A stretch of DNA of 64,000 nucleotides from Mediterraneibacter faecis JCM 15917 (lineage in GTDB: Bacteria; Bacillota; Clostridia; Lachnospirales; Lachnospiraceae), in the NCBI GenBank assembly GCA_001312505.1, contig BBDW01000001.1, forward strand, positions 372,001 to 436,000, given 5' to 3'. The notes beneath the pieces were generated by a model. The model searched no databases, was not told the DNA's origin, and worked only from the letters and a program-made list of their open reading frames with translations. This document shows positions 1 through 10,473 of this stretch, in pieces (within the stretch, counting starts at the first letter, position 1; each line of letters begins with the position of its first letter). A program made the position numbers and the translations under genes.

Positions 1-1252
1 AAGAAAGTACGCGCTCTTTCATCTTACGGATAAAATAATCCTCATCTTGAACATCATCCTTAACCGTTTCCCTGGATTCTTTGATCAATTCCGCAGCTGT
101 TACTTTTTCATTCTCCTTACGCGGACGAAGAAGAAACGGACTGCCGGTATCCTCTTTATCTTTGGTCGAAGCGGATGTGAATGTCTTTTTCACTCGCTCC
201 GGTCTTTCTGCCTTGTTTTCGTTCGATTCCACCGGATCAGGAACCTCTGCTTTCTGGATCAGTTCCGGTTCCAGCAGGGTTCTGTGTACAGCTTCAAAGA
301 CGGTATTATAAACCTCCTGCTGCCGTGAGAAGCGAAGCTCCATCTTTGTCGGATGCACATTGATATCTACATTTTCCCCACTCAGATGAAAATGCAGAAC
401 TGCAAATGGAAACTTGTGCTGCATCACAAAATCACGATAAGCATCTTCCACGGATTTAGAGATCATTGCACTTTTGACATAACGGCCGTTTACGAAGAAA
501 TTTTCAAAATTACGATTTCCTCGTGTGATGATCGGCTTGCCGAGAAAACCTGTAATGTGGATTCCATTTTTCTCATAATCGATTTCAATCAGGTTAGCTG
601 CTACGTCACGACCATAGACATTGTAGATCACATCTTTCAGTTTTCCGTTTCCGGACGTACGCAGTTTTTCCTGTCCGTTATTCAAAAACTGAAAAGCAAC
701 TTCCGGATGAGACAGGGCAAGATGCATTAATAGATCCTGCACATGTCCGGCCTCTGTCATAGGTGTTTTCAAAAATTTTCTTCTCGCAGGAACGTTGTAA
801 AATAACTGATGGACAAGAAAGGTTGTTCCGTTTGGCGCGCCGGTATCTTCCAAGGATACTTCTTTTCCGCCTTCAATGACATAACGGGTACCAAACTCTG
901 CATCGGCAGTCTTTGTGATCAGTTCCGTCCGAGTGACAGCTGCAATACTTGAAAGAGCCTCTCCACGGAATCCCAAAGACGCAATATGAGACAGGTCTTC
1001 CACTGTCTCAATCTTGCTTGTAGAATGCCGCAAAAATGCACGCTGTACTTCATCCTGCGGTATGCCACAGCCGTTATCTGTAATACGGATGAAGGAAATG
1101 CCGCCGTCTTTGATCTCTATTTTGACGGAAGTTGCTCCTGCGTCGATCGCATTTTCAACAAGCTCCTTTACAATTGACGCAGGACGCTCGATCACTTCAC
1201 CTGCGGCAATCTTATCAATTGTGATCTGGTCTAATACATGAATGTGTGGCAT
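1..1252 (-). CDS. mutL: DNA mismatch repair protein MutL (3' end outside window)
   Basis: MutL is the ATPase that links MutS mismatch recognition to downstream repair. The reading frame starts at the ATG at 1252 and stays open to the window edge, giving about 417 residues of the N-terminal half. The GHKL ATPase motifs are visible: ELVENAIDAGAT near residue 30, DNGCGIP near 58, HSTSKI, GFRGEAL near 92, and YNVPARRKFLKT after them. The ribosomal S5-like transducer domain follows, then an acidic and basic linker begins near the edge. It lies 16 bases downstream of mutS in the same direction, the usual mutSL order. Identification is firm; the C-terminal endonuclease and dimerisation domain cannot be seen. 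Confidence 0.95.
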   Translation of the reverse strand, partial: MPHIHVLDQITIDKIAAGEVIERPASIVKELVENAIDAGATSVKIEIKDGGISFIRITDNGCGIPQDEVQRAFLRHSTSKIETVEDLSHIASLGFRGEALSSIAAVTRTELITKTADAEFGTRYVIEGGKEVSLEDTGAPNGTTFLVHQLFYNVPARRKFLKTPMTEAGHVQDLLMHLALSHPEVAFQFLNNGQEKLRTSGNGKLKDVIYNVYGRDVAANLIEIDYEKNGIHITGFLGKPIITRGNRNFENFFVNGRYVKSAMISKSVEDAYRDFVMQHKFPFAVLHFHLSGENVDINVHPTKMELRFSRQQEVYNTVFEAVHRTLLEPELIQKAEVPDPVESNENKAERPERVKKTFTSASTKDKEDTGSPFLLRPRKENEKVTAAELIKESRETVKDDVQDEDYFIRKMKERVLS

Positions 1253-1268
1253 ATTTCCGCCTTTCCTT

Positions 1269-3937
1269 TTACCAACGGTTCTTCAGCTTATTCTGTAACC
1301 GGTAGATTGTATTTAAAGCATCGATCGGTGTCAGATTACCGACATCGATATTTTTCAATTCATCAAGTACGTCATCATCTTTTACAGTGTCAAACAGAGA
1401 CATCTGTGCCATATCGACTTCGTCATACTTCTTTGCCTTACTTTTTTTCTTTGCAGTATGTTCCTTGGCCGCGATCTCACTGACGCGGTTTGTGATATCC
1501 TCATCGCTGAGTTCCTCTACGATTTCCTTCGCACGGGAAATGACAAGATCCGGAACGCCGGCAAGCTTTGCAACCTGGATACCATAACTCTTGTCAGCAC
1601 CGCCTTTTACGATCTTTCTTAAGAATACGATGTCATCGCCCTTTTCTTTTACAGCAATACAATAGTTGTTGACATTATCAATCTTTCCTTCGAGTTCTGT
1701 CAGTTCATGATAATGTGTAGCAAATAAAGTTTTTGCTCCCAACAGTTTGCTGTCGCTGATGTATTCTACAACAGCCCAGGCAATTGACAGACCGTCAAAT
1801 GTACTTGTTCCGCGTCCGATTTCATCAAGAATGAGAAGACTTTTTGAGGTTGCATTTCTTAAAATATTGGCAACTTCGGTCATCTCAACCATGAATGTAC
1901 TCTGTCCGGAAGCAAGGTCATCGGATGCTCCGACTCTGGTGAAAATACGGTCGGAAAGACAGATGTTCGCGCTCTCTGCCGGGACAAACGATCCGATCTG
2001 AGCCATCAGTGCGATCAATGCAGTCTGACGCATGTAAGTTGATTTACCTGCCATATTCGGACCTGTGATGATTGAAATTCTATGTTTCTTATCATCCAGA
2101 TAAGTATCATTGGCAATAAACATATCATTTGGAATCATTCGCTCAACGACCGGATGACGGCCTTCTTTGATATCAAGGATTCCTTTTTCATTAATTTTCG
2201 GACGGACATAGTTGTTGCGCTCTGCAACAAGTGCGAGAGAACTGAAAGCATCCAGTGCGGCAACTGCTTTGGCAGTTTGCTGGATTCTCTCCACCTGTCC
2301 GGCAATCGTTTCACGGACTTCACTATAAAGCTCATATTCCAGTGCATACAGTTTATCTTCCGCACCAAGGATCATATCTTCAAGTTCTTTAAGCTCCGGT
2401 GTGATATAACGCTCAGCATTCGCAAGTGTCTGTTTTCTTGTATAATAATCCGGGACAAGATCCTTGTAAGAATTCGTCACTTCCAGATAATAGCCGAATA
2501 CTTTGTTGTATTTTATTTTCAGGTTTTTAATGCCTGTCTTTTCTCGTTCATCATTCTCAAGTTTTGCAAGCCAGTCTTTTCCGTCCGATTTCGCCCGGCG
2601 AAGCTTATCAACTTCTTCGTTATAACCGTCGCGGATAATATTTCCCTCTTTCATGGCAAGCGGCGGATCCTCACGAATGGCTTTCGTGACGAGCTCGCAG
2701 AGATCTTCTAATGCATCCAGATCTTCATAAATCTCTTTTAAAAGCGGTGCCTGCAGATCCTGTAAAATATAGCGGATCGGTGGCAGCATCTCCAGAGAAC
2801 CTTTGAATGCGGTGAGGTCTCGCGGATTCGCAGAACCGTAAGTGATCTTCGTGATTAGACGCTCCAGATCATAGACCGGAGATAAATATTCTCTGATCTC
2901 TTCACGGGCAATGGCCTGATTTTTCAGTTCTTCTACTGCATCCAGTCTGCGGTTGATCTCGGATTTATCGATCAAAGGCTGTTCTACATTTTTGCGAAGC
3001 TACGTGCGCCCATTGCAGTACGTGTTTTGTCAAGAACCCAGAGAAGGGAACCACGCTTCTGCTTTTCACGTAAAGTTTCGCACAGCTCCAGATTTCGACG
3101 TGTAGAACTGTCGATCAGCATATATTTTCCTGTGATATATGGTGTAATATGTGTCAGGTTGGAAAGTGAATTTTTCTGTGTCTCAAATAAATAGATTAGC
3201 AGCGCTCCGGCACTGATGATTCCACAGTCATAATCAGCAAGTCCAAGCCCTGCAAAATTCTTTACTTTGAAATGCTCAAGCAGCTTATCTTTGCAGACAG
3301 CATCATCAAAATACCAGGAATCGAGAGAATAAATCGTGATCCCAAGCTTGTCTCTCATCGCATCCAGATCCATACCGCTCATATAGAACGCTTCGTTGCA
3401 GATGATCTCAGACGGACTGAATTTATAAATCTCATCCATAAGACGACTGCTGTCCGGAAGTTCTGTGACAAAATAATCCCCGGTGGAAATATCTGCGATC
3501 GCAACTCCATAACGGTCTGCAATATAGACGATACACATGATGTAATTATTCTTCGTTTCATCTAATGCCTGTGTATCCAGATTCGTTCCAGGTGTAACAA
3601 TTCTTACAACTTCACGCTTTACAATCCCCCCCTTTGCAGTCTTTGGGTCTTCTACCTGTTCACAGATTGCGACTTTATATCCCTTCGCAACAAGACGGTT
3701 CAAGTATCCTTCCACGGCATGGTATGGGATTCCGCACATCGGGGCACGTTCATCCAGACCACAGCTTTTCCCGGTCAGTGTGATCTCAAGCTCTCGAGAT
3801 GCAGTCAAGGCATCATCAAAGAACATTTCGTAGAAATCGCCGAGGCGGTAGAATAAGATGCAATCCTTGTACTGCTCTTTCGTCTCGCAATAAATTTTCA
3901 TCATGGGCGTCAGCTTATCTATGTCAATATTTTCCAT
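1269..3937 (-). CDS. mutS: DNA mismatch repair protein MutS (apparent frameshift)
   Basis: MutS recognises mismatches and small loops and recruits MutL. The N-terminal part has the mismatch-binding domain with GDFYEMF; the C-terminal part has the Walker A GPNMAGKSTYMRQ, Walker B LLILDEIGRGTS and ATHYHELTELE. The two parts lie in different frames that meet at about 2975-3005, where the family's conserved stretch between GAR and EQPLIDK is scrambled by small indels. The joined length is about 890 residues, normal for MutS. I chose the ATG at 3937 because AGGAG lies just upstream; a TTG at 3958 is in frame but has no such site. A run of seven C at 3626-3632 adds one Gly in AKGGIVKRE, where homologues have AKGIVKRE. 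The break is probably a sequence error, but a genuine mutS defect would give a mutator. Confidence 0.93.
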
Positions 3938-4095
3938 CAATTTCTCCTTAGTTTTCAAGGGTTTTCTAAAAACTCTTTAGAATGTAAGTTCGCAAATCAT
4001 TCTAACAAATTTTAACATGAATTTCAAGCTGATGTTGAAGATGTTGAGAACGTAGAAATGTATCATTTTGTCGGAGTACCTATATCGCAATGTGC

Positions 4096-4148
4096 GAAGA
4101 GAGCGAACTGAAGAATATTCGTTTAATATTCTTGGGTTCGCTCTCTTC
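4096..4148. repeat. Long inverted repeat between mutS and the ABC operon
   Basis: The arms GAAGAGAGCGAAC and GTTCGCTCTCTTC pair perfectly and continue inward with AAGAATATT and AATATTCTT around a short loop. A T-rich stretch follows on the plus strand. It sits downstream of the minus-strand ABC operon and upstream of mutS, so it may end the ABC transcript, although the T-run is on the wrong side for a textbook minus-strand terminator. Confidence 0.6.
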
Positions 4149-4172
4149 TTTTAATTTGAAAAAATTATTATT

Positions 4173-4820
4173 TCATTTTTCATAAACAACTTCTAACTGT
4201 CCGGCATCCATTTCGCACACTGTATCACACAACCATTCCATTTCCATCACATTGTGTGCAGCTAACAGAATAGTTGTCCCTTTTTCTTTCAATTCAACAA
4301 AGAGTTCGCAGACATCCTGTGCGCCTCTTTTATCCAATCCATTGAATGGTTCGTCTAAAATTAATAATTTTGGCCGCTCCATGATCGCCTGTGCAATTCC
4401 AAGGCGTTCTCTCATCCCGAGTGAATATTGACCTACTTTCTTTTTAGAAAACGGATCAAGACCAACTCTTGCGATTGCATCCCGGATCTCAGTATCTCCT
4501 ATTTTTCTGTTAAGTTGTGCAAGTCGTTTTAAGTTTTCATATCCACTGATATATGGAAGAAATCCCGGACTCTCAATAATCATTCCGGTATTTTCCGGAA
4601 AATCAATATCTTTTCCAATTCTTTTTCCATAGACATATACGCTCCCTCTGTCAGGTTGAAGAAAACCGCAGATGCATTTGAACATTACTGTTTTACCGGA
4701 GCCGTTGAATCCCATGATTCCGTGGATTTTTCCTGCCTCAAAGGTATGACTGATTCCTTTTAATACTTTTTCTTTCCCAAAAGATTTTGTTAGATTTTTA
4801 ACTTTCACAGCAGCTTTCAT
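4173..4820 (-). CDS. ABC transporter ATP-binding protein (ABC-2 type)
   Basis: This 215-residue nucleotide-binding subunit should drive the two membrane proteins encoded just upstream. It has Walker A GFNGSGKT near residue 38, a signature region YSLGMRERLGIAQA near residue 130, Walker B LLILDEPFNGLD near residue 152 and the H-loop AAHN. AGGAGG precedes the ATG at 4820. It is the last gene of a minus-strand operon that begins with a LytTR regulator at 10332. Such ATPase plus two-permease sets often export peptides or give self-protection, but the substrate is not visible in the sequence. Confidence 0.92.
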   Translation of the reverse strand: MKAAVKVKNLTKSFGKEKVLKGISHTFEAGKIHGIMGFNGSGKTVMFKCICGFLQPDRGSVYVYGKRIGKDIDFPENTGMIIESPGFLPYISGYENLKRLAQLNRKIGDTEIRDAIARVGLDPFSKKKVGQYSLGMRERLGIAQAIMERPKLLILDEPFNGLDKRGAQDVCELFVELKEKGTTILLAAHNVMEMEWLCDTVCEMDAGQLEVVYEK

Positions 4821-4840
4821 AATTTTCCTCCTCTATTCAG

Positions 4841-5758
4841 TCAGGATTCATCAACCTGAGAAAATGTAAAATTATATCGTTTAATACATTTTCTCGAGAT
4901 GAAAAGCAAAATACATATCACTGCAAGGAATAACAGGATGCTTATTTTTATTTGTGGCAAATAATCATATCCGAAATTATGCATTGGAAATGTTGCGTGA
5001 TTTAAGGGCGATAACCATCCGCAAAGAACATTTGCCCGATAGGAAAGCCCACCACCCAGATGAAAAACTTTTTGAAAAATATCCGGAGTCAGAAGAATTC
5101 CATAAAGATTTATCAAGAGTGCTCCAACAACGCCTCCGGCTCTTCCTTTCTGTAGATTTAATACAAGCATGACGGAAGTAATAAATAATGAATAAAAAAG
5201 CATAAGAAATACAACACAGATTGCACATTTATATGGTGTTGTCATTTCCATTGTCTTTATTGATACAGGAACCGTAAGATGATTATTGCTTCCATATCCA
5301 ATGCTTGCAGCAGTCTGGCTCCATACATTTCCAACATAAGCCCAAGGACTTGCAATTAGAAGTTCTGTCAGGCAAAGGAAGACGGTATAAAGGCAAGTAG
5401 CCAGGATTACATACAGTATCTGACTTGCCATCCATACGCTTCGCTTCGTCCGGATTAGCCAATAAGGCGTCATCTGATTTACAAAAGGCATATCTGCAAA
5501 TAATAACAGTAGCAAAAGAGACGAAAGCATCACAGACTGCGCATCACCGAAAGTCCAGATCAGTGGCTCGAACATCTGCACCGGTGTCTGGAATGTCTGT
5601 GCCTGCTCTAAAATCTGATTTGTCAACATTAGACAAAGTACAAAGCCTAATGCAAAAGTCATCCAGATTCTTGGATTTTTGCCCCCCCAGTCAGAGAAAT
5701 TTCTTTTTGTTAGAAGAAAGATTTGATGAATGTCCGTTTTAAATTGCGATTTTTTCAT
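4841..5758 (-). CDS. ABC-2 type transporter membrane protein, first of two
   Basis: About 305 residues with roughly six hydrophobic segments, for example around VILATCLYTVFLCLTELLIA and ISILLFLAVICILLFI, ending in a basic tail. No family name is claimed beyond ABC-2-like permease, based on topology and position between an ATPase and a second membrane protein. I chose the ATG at 5758, which overlaps the stop of the preceding permease as ATGA and has AAGGAG nine bases upstream; an ATG at 5782 is also in frame. A run of seven C at 5682-5688 encodes WGG in the N-terminal region. Confidence 0.82.
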   Translation of the reverse strand: MKKSQFKTDIHQIFLLTKRNFSDWGGKNPRIWMTFALGFVLCLMLTNQILEQAQTFQTPVQMFEPLIWTFGDAQSVMLSSLLLLLLFADMPFVNQMTPYWLIRTKRSVWMASQILYVILATCLYTVFLCLTELLIASPWAYVGNVWSQTAASIGYGSNNHLTVPVSIKTMEMTTPYKCAICVVFLMLFYSLFITSVMLVLNLQKGRAGGVVGALLINLYGILLTPDIFQKVFHLGGGLSYRANVLCGWLSPLNHATFPMHNFGYDYLPQIKISILLFLAVICILLFISRKCIKRYNFTFSQVDES

Positions 5759-6509
5759 GCAACCACTCTCCTTACCACGCATTTACGCAAAGCCAGTGCC
5801 AGAAGACTGCTAATCAGAAGCAGAGCCAGAAGCAGAATCCGTTTCCATAATATGCCGGGCTTGCCCACTGCTTTGGACTGAGGAAAAAATAATTGCGGTA
5901 ATAGCGTTCTTGAAACACTGTGAGTACATAATATAAAATAAATGGAACAGCACAGCTCAGATACTTATTTTTAGTCAAAACTGCTGTCAGTGAACCGCAT
6001 AAAGACCACAATGCTCCATTTAGAAAAAGTCGGATAAATCCAATTCCTGTGCTACTTATTACCTCTGATATATTTTGCAAAGTATTCAGAGTCGGGATAT
6101 TTCTACAGATAACTATAAAAACAACCAATGCAATTCCTGCCGCTGAAACGGAAATGGCACCACCTGTGAATGCGACTCCAAAACTTTTCATCCAAATATA
6201 ATTTCTTTTTCCTATTCGGTTAATAAGAAACCATGCATAGCGGCTGTGTAATTCTTCCTGTATATCTGCGGCTGTTGCCAGAGGAACCAACAGTGGAAAG
6301 AAAAGCAAGGCTTTTTCTGAAGTGATTGCATAGTTGAAGGTGCATAACCAGGCTTTCCCTTCTGTTGATCCACCGAAAGCGATCAGATGATTTCGATAAG
6401 GAAGTGCAACAATCAAAAGAACCGCACACAATGCCAGTACAGAGATATAAAATCTTCGATTTCCAAAGTCATATTTCAATTCTGTTCTAAAAAGATGTCT
6501 TCGCTTCAT
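5755..6509 (-). CDS. ABC-2 type transporter membrane protein, second (C-terminal frameshift)
   Basis: Membrane protein of about 250 residues with several hydrophobic segments starting near residue 20. In the frame of its start it stops at 5814, in the middle of what should be the last helix. In the neighbouring frame the sequence continues as ILLLALLLISSLLALALRK and then a basic tail, ending at a TGA that overlaps the ATG of the next permease. I take this as the true end and infer one missing A near 5838. It is six bases downstream of the lipoprotein gene, so the genes form one operon. Confidence 0.75.
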
Positions 6510-6515
6510 ATTCTA

Positions 6516-8117
6516 TCATCTCCAATAAGAACCTATTCTTCCACCGTCTGTTGCATTTAATACAATGTAGTCGGTCTGATATCCTTCTCTTTTTCTTCCG
6601 GCTGTTCCAAGTTCGGCAGTTGTATCTGTACTCTCGCTTATAGTGAAAAACCATGCCGGAACCAGCCAGGCATTTTGTGGATTCTTATATGCCGGTATAT
6701 AAGTATATCCCAGTTCGACAGTTGCAACATCATAACCAAATATCATCTTGTCCTCAGCAGGCTGACTGGAAGGGTAAAGATATTTCACCTGATCGATCAG
6801 ACGGCTTTCTATTTCATCAAATGCAAGGAGTTTTACATTTTCTGTAACTACCTTTTCTTCCTGACTCATGCCCTTCCATTTGAAGGAGCGAATCCCATCT
6901 TCTGTCACTACAATATAAATCTGCTCTACCGGCATGGAAGGTGCATATGCAAATCCACTATCATCTAAATATCCTGTTTTATCCTGATTTATTTTTAATC
7001 CGGAAACAGAAGGAACGTAAGTAAGCTGATAACCTGTTTTTCCAAGATTTGGATCAGCATTCCATAATGCTTCCTGTTGTTCTAATATAGTGGTTTCCGG
7101 ATAATCAGACTGTGCATACCAGAGGATTTTGTCTGATGACAACAACTGCATATTTTCGAGGTTCAGATCTTTCAGAACTTTTTCAGCTTCATCTTCTGCT
7201 GTCTCTTCTAAGAGAGTGGTTTCTTTCATCTGGTCTTTCAGTGTTTGTAGTTTCTCCATAAAAGATTCTTTTACGCTTCCTGCAGGAACTCCATATTCGG
7301 CTGTGCGATTCTCTCTTGCCAGATAGTTTTCAATAGTTGCCAGTTCAATCCCATTTCCTTCTGACCAGGAGAAAATACTATAATTTCCTGCTTCCGGATC
7401 GTAAGTTTCTGCATTGATCGTACCTTTTGCATCTGCACCAACCGTTGCCTGAAAATGAATCTCCATTCCATCCTGCTTTGTGGTATCCGGAAGAATATCA
7501 TATCCGTCAGCTTCCAGTGATTTTCTTTCTGCTTCATACGCCGGATCCGTCTTTTTTGATGTGTACTCAATCTGTCCAATCTCTTGCAATGGTGTCTGTT
7601 CCGGCGCAAGAGGAAGAACTTCTTCCACTAACTTTTCAAACCCTGTTAAATCATACTCCACACTTTTGTCAGCATAGAATCCTTCCCTGTTCTTAATCTT
7701 ATCTAAGAGGTTCTGATAGTATTCTCTGGTAAGTTCCTGCGCCTGATACAAAGTCTCTCCGCCTGCAAAATAGGAAATCAGTTCTTTTAATTGTTCAAGC
7801 TCCAGTTTTTTCTGACTGACTTCAATCACCGGAAGATTTCCTGTCGTAACAGATTCTAATTTCTGATCTGCGCGAAAAACTCCGCGGTCATTACTCCATG
7901 TTACTGTTGTGTCCCAGTGTTCCGGCAGATCTAGTGTCTGTGTCTCTCCATCTTTCAATGGTTCTGCAATTACATCCTCGCTTAATCCTCCGGCCTTACT
8001 GACAACTGCACTCTGGTCAGGTGTCTTCTGACATCCCGTAAGTAACAGACCACAAGTAAGACTGACTGTCAGAATCGATGGTAAAATGATTTTAGTTCTC
8101 TTTTTCTTAATCGTCAT
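6516..8117 (-). CDS. Large lipoprotein of an ABC-2 transport operon
   Basis: A 533-residue secreted lipoprotein. The N-terminus is basic (KKKRTK), then hydrophobic, then has the lipobox LLLTGC near residue 27, so the mature protein should be anchored outside the membrane. The remainder is acidic and soluble-looking without repeats I recognise. I chose the ATG at 8117 because GGAGG lies nine bases upstream; an upstream in-frame extension to 8246 has no ribosome-binding site. It lies between a GHKL histidine kinase and two ABC-2 permeases, so it may capture or sense the ligand, or protect against it. No family name can be given with confidence. Confidence 0.8.
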   Translation of the reverse strand: MTIKKKRTKIILPSILTVSLTCGLLLTGCQKTPDQSAVVSKAGGLSEDVIAEPLKDGETQTLDLPEHWDTTVTWSNDRGVFRADQKLESVTTGNLPVIEVSQKKLELEQLKELISYFAGGETLYQAQELTREYYQNLLDKIKNREGFYADKSVEYDLTGFEKLVEEVLPLAPEQTPLQEIGQIEYTSKKTDPAYEAERKSLEADGYDILPDTTKQDGMEIHFQATVGADAKGTINAETYDPEAGNYSIFSWSEGNGIELATIENYLARENRTAEYGVPAGSVKESFMEKLQTLKDQMKETTLLEETAEDEAEKVLKDLNLENMQLLSSDKILWYAQSDYPETTILEQQEALWNADPNLGKTGYQLTYVPSVSGLKINQDKTGYLDDSGFAYAPSMPVEQIYIVVTEDGIRSFKWKGMSQEEKVVTENVKLLAFDEIESRLIDQVKYLYPSSQPAEDKMIFGYDVATVELGYTYIPAYKNPQNAWLVPAWFFTISESTDTTAELGTAGRKREGYQTDYIVLNATDGGRIGSYWR

Positions 8118-8151
8118 GGCATCATTCCTCCATTTCCATTCCTGTTTGTGT

Positions 8152-8168
8152 GATACGAATTTCGTATC
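8152..8168. promoter_or_regulatory. Perfect 17-bp palindrome upstream of the lipoprotein gene
   Basis: GATACGAA and TTCGTATC flank a single base, 35 bases upstream of the lipoprotein start. A perfect eight-base arm palindrome in a 154-base gap between the kinase and lipoprotein genes is a good candidate operator, perhaps for a regulator that separates expression of the transporter from the two-component genes. The binding protein is unknown. Confidence 0.45.
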
Positions 8169-8271
8169 CTGAAAATTTGGAACAGTTTTTTTTCTTATAT
8201 TCAGTTTAATCTTGTGGTGAAAGTACTGCAAGCGGATGGCCTTCAAGTACTGGATTACTGGACATGAGTAT

Positions 8272-9612
8272 TTATAAATCGAAAAATGTTATTGAAACAA
8301 CAAACATTCCATCTTCCATTTCATAGGCCAGATCTCCATCATATCGTGTAACAATCCGTTCCACACTTTTCAATCCATATCCATGAAGAGATTTATCCTG
8401 CTTCGAAGTCAGAAAAGTATGTCCTGATTTGGCAGGAAGCTTATCGGTTCCATTCTTAATTTCAAGAAACAACATTTGCATGTGCTGCTCAATCTTTATA
8501 CTGATTTTCTTACGTTCTTTATCAGTCACTTTCTCACAGGCTTCCAAGGCATTGTCTAACAGATTCCCAAAGAGTGAACAGATCTCTCTTTCTTCCATCG
8601 TCAGACTGGATAGTGGTGTTACATCCAATTGGAAGTCAATCCCTTTTTGTACTGCCAGGATTCGCTTTTGCCCAAGAATCAGATCCACTACATGATTTCC
8701 TGTATAAATCTGTGGATTGATTCTTACGAAATTTCTTCTGATTTCATCTACATAATTTTCCAGTTTTTCATATTCCTGATTTTTCATATATTCACTGATC
8801 ACAAGATAATGATTCTTTGTGTCATGAACCAGTTCTTTGTTCTGCTCGATGGAAGCTCTTATTTCCTCATACTTTTGCTTCTCCATCTCTTCTTTCATCA
8901 GAAGAAATGTATTTTGTCCCGTTATGTTTCTGTTTTTCCATATAAGAAATGTCATGACGCTGACAAGCACGATCATAGTAAGAAAACTGATGAGACTTCC
9001 TTTTAAGACATCCTGAATCACCGGAATTCCAGCTGTGGAGTACAGTAGTCCATACTTTAAAAGTTTCTGATACTCCAAAACGAGTGCTGATAACAGTACA
9101 CCACATAAAACAAATACCCATTGAAATGCTTCTATGTCTTTTTTCTTCTTCCAGCTTCTTATTTTGAAAATGATAAAAAAGGAAATAATTAATAACAGGC
9201 TTTGTATCACACAAAATACTTCATTTTCATGGTAACGGAAAAATAAAATCTGAGGGTTTTCTGCCTGATTCCCATAAATAAATGCGAGAAGGTAAGCAAT
9301 GACATATAAAAATAATGTCATTGCTGCTTCATACATAGATGCGATCCCTGTAAGAAGAATCAATTTCTTTCGATAGGCAAGGAAACTTCCGAAAACCAAA
9401 ATCAAAATTGTCAACAGGTATCCATAAGGACTAAACACAGATCTTTTGACCCATACAGAAATAATTGTTGAAGTGACGATTAAAACAAAATAGAGAATCC
9501 ATTTATCTTTCGTTTTCAGAGTCTTTCTGTCTATAACTGTTCCGAATAACAGATAATAGAAAAGGAAGGTTTCAAGAAAATTCAGTCCAATACATATTCC
9601 AAGTGTGTCCAT
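8272..9612 (-). CDS. GHKL-type sensor histidine kinase (AgrC-like)
   Basis: This 446-residue protein has about six membrane segments over residues 1-225 and a cytoplasmic kinase domain. The likely phospho-acceptor is in ELVHDTKNHYL near residue 265. The GHKL ATPase shows NLLDNALEACE near 330 and GYGLKSVERI near 415. This layout matches AgrC-type kinases that pair with LytTR regulators, and such a regulator is encoded two bases upstream. No AgrB or AgrD peptide gene was seen nearby, so the stimulus is unknown. Its output is plausibly the downstream lipoprotein and ABC transporter. Confidence 0.88.
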   Translation of the reverse strand: MDTLGICIGLNFLETFLFYYLLFGTVIDRKTLKTKDKWILYFVLIVTSTIISVWVKRSVFSPYGYLLTILILVFGSFLAYRKKLILLTGIASMYEAAMTLFLYVIAYLLAFIYGNQAENPQILFFRYHENEVFCVIQSLLLIISFFIIFKIRSWKKKKDIEAFQWVFVLCGVLLSALVLEYQKLLKYGLLYSTAGIPVIQDVLKGSLISFLTMIVLVSVMTFLIWKNRNITGQNTFLLMKEEMEKQKYEEIRASIEQNKELVHDTKNHYLVISEYMKNQEYEKLENYVDEIRRNFVRINPQIYTGNHVVDLILGQKRILAVQKGIDFQLDVTPLSSLTMEEREICSLFGNLLDNALEACEKVTDKERKKISIKIEQHMQMLFLEIKNGTDKLPAKSGHTFLTSKQDKSLHGYGLKSVERIVTRYDGDLAYEMEDGMFVVSITFFDL

Positions 9613-9614
9613 TG

Positions 9615-10332
9615 TTACGAATTCCTCCAGTAGAGATTGATTTCTCGCTTTACTTCTGCAAGTCTTGCCTTACTTACCGGTACTTCATATCCTTTTTCGA
9701 GATAGATAGTGTCACCACTTACTCTGCAAATCTGCTTTATATTAACAGCGTATCCACGTTCCACCAGAAGAAATTGTTTATTATTTAACATTTTCAACGC
9801 ATTTTCCAAAGAAGTTCGTTCCCTCACAACGCCTTGGGTAGTAACATAATTTACATACTTAGCACCTTTGGATTTATACAGATAAAGAATATCCTTATAA
9901 AGCAATTTCACCTGTTCTGTACCGTCTTTTATAATACAGAATTCTTTCTTTTGTTTTTGCAGCTTTTCAATAAGCTGTTCAGCAACTCCGGGAAGACGAA
10001 ATTCTAGATCCTGTTTCAAAATATACTGATATGCTTCGATCCGATAACTTTCTGCCGCATATTCTTCATAAGATGTAATGAAGACAATGTACATGTCAGG
10101 GCAAATCCTTCGGACCAATTTCCCCCAGTTCCACTCCATCCAGCTGTTGCATCTGAATGTCTGTAAATAAAATATCTGTTGTTTCGCCCTTCTGAATTTC
10201 CTCAAAGAAACTTTCTCCGGATGCATATAGTTTAATCTCTACTTCGTGTTGTTTCTGTATATTTTCCTTTAGAGTCCGGAGAATTTGTTCTCTTGTCTGT
10301 TCTTCATCGTCAACGATTGCAATTTTTATCAT
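9615..10332 (-). CDS. LytTR-family response regulator (apparent frameshift)
   Basis: The N-terminal receiver domain begins with KIAIVDDEE and has the acceptor region ILFTDIQMQQLDGVELG. The C-terminal half is a LytTR DNA-binding domain with YLYKSKGAKYVNYVTTQG and FLLVERGYAVN. The halves are in different frames that meet at a run of five C at 10123-10127. With four, the reading becomes VELGKLVRRICPDMYIVF, as expected for a receiver domain, so I infer a one-base insertion error. The joined protein is about 239 residues, normal for AgrA-type regulators. It heads the operon with the GHKL kinase. Confidence 0.85.
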
Positions 10333-10429
10333 AAGTTGAATTCACCTCGCCTTACATAATCAGTATCAGTATAACATACTTCGAACACGCATTCCTATCA
10401 TGGCCATAAAATATATTGGTTTGGGACAT

Positions 10430-10461
10430 AAAAAAACGAAAGGCTCCTGCAGGAGCCTTTC
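10430..10461 (-). terminator. Rho-independent terminator after the 10.5-11.5 kb lipoprotein gene
   Basis: A perfect ten-base stem, GAAAGGCTCC with GGAGCCTTTC around a TGCA loop, followed on the minus strand by a run of seven T. It lies 13 bases past the lipoprotein stop at 10474 and upstream of the LytTR operon. Confidence 0.9.
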
Positions 10462-10473
10462 AGACTACGGACT

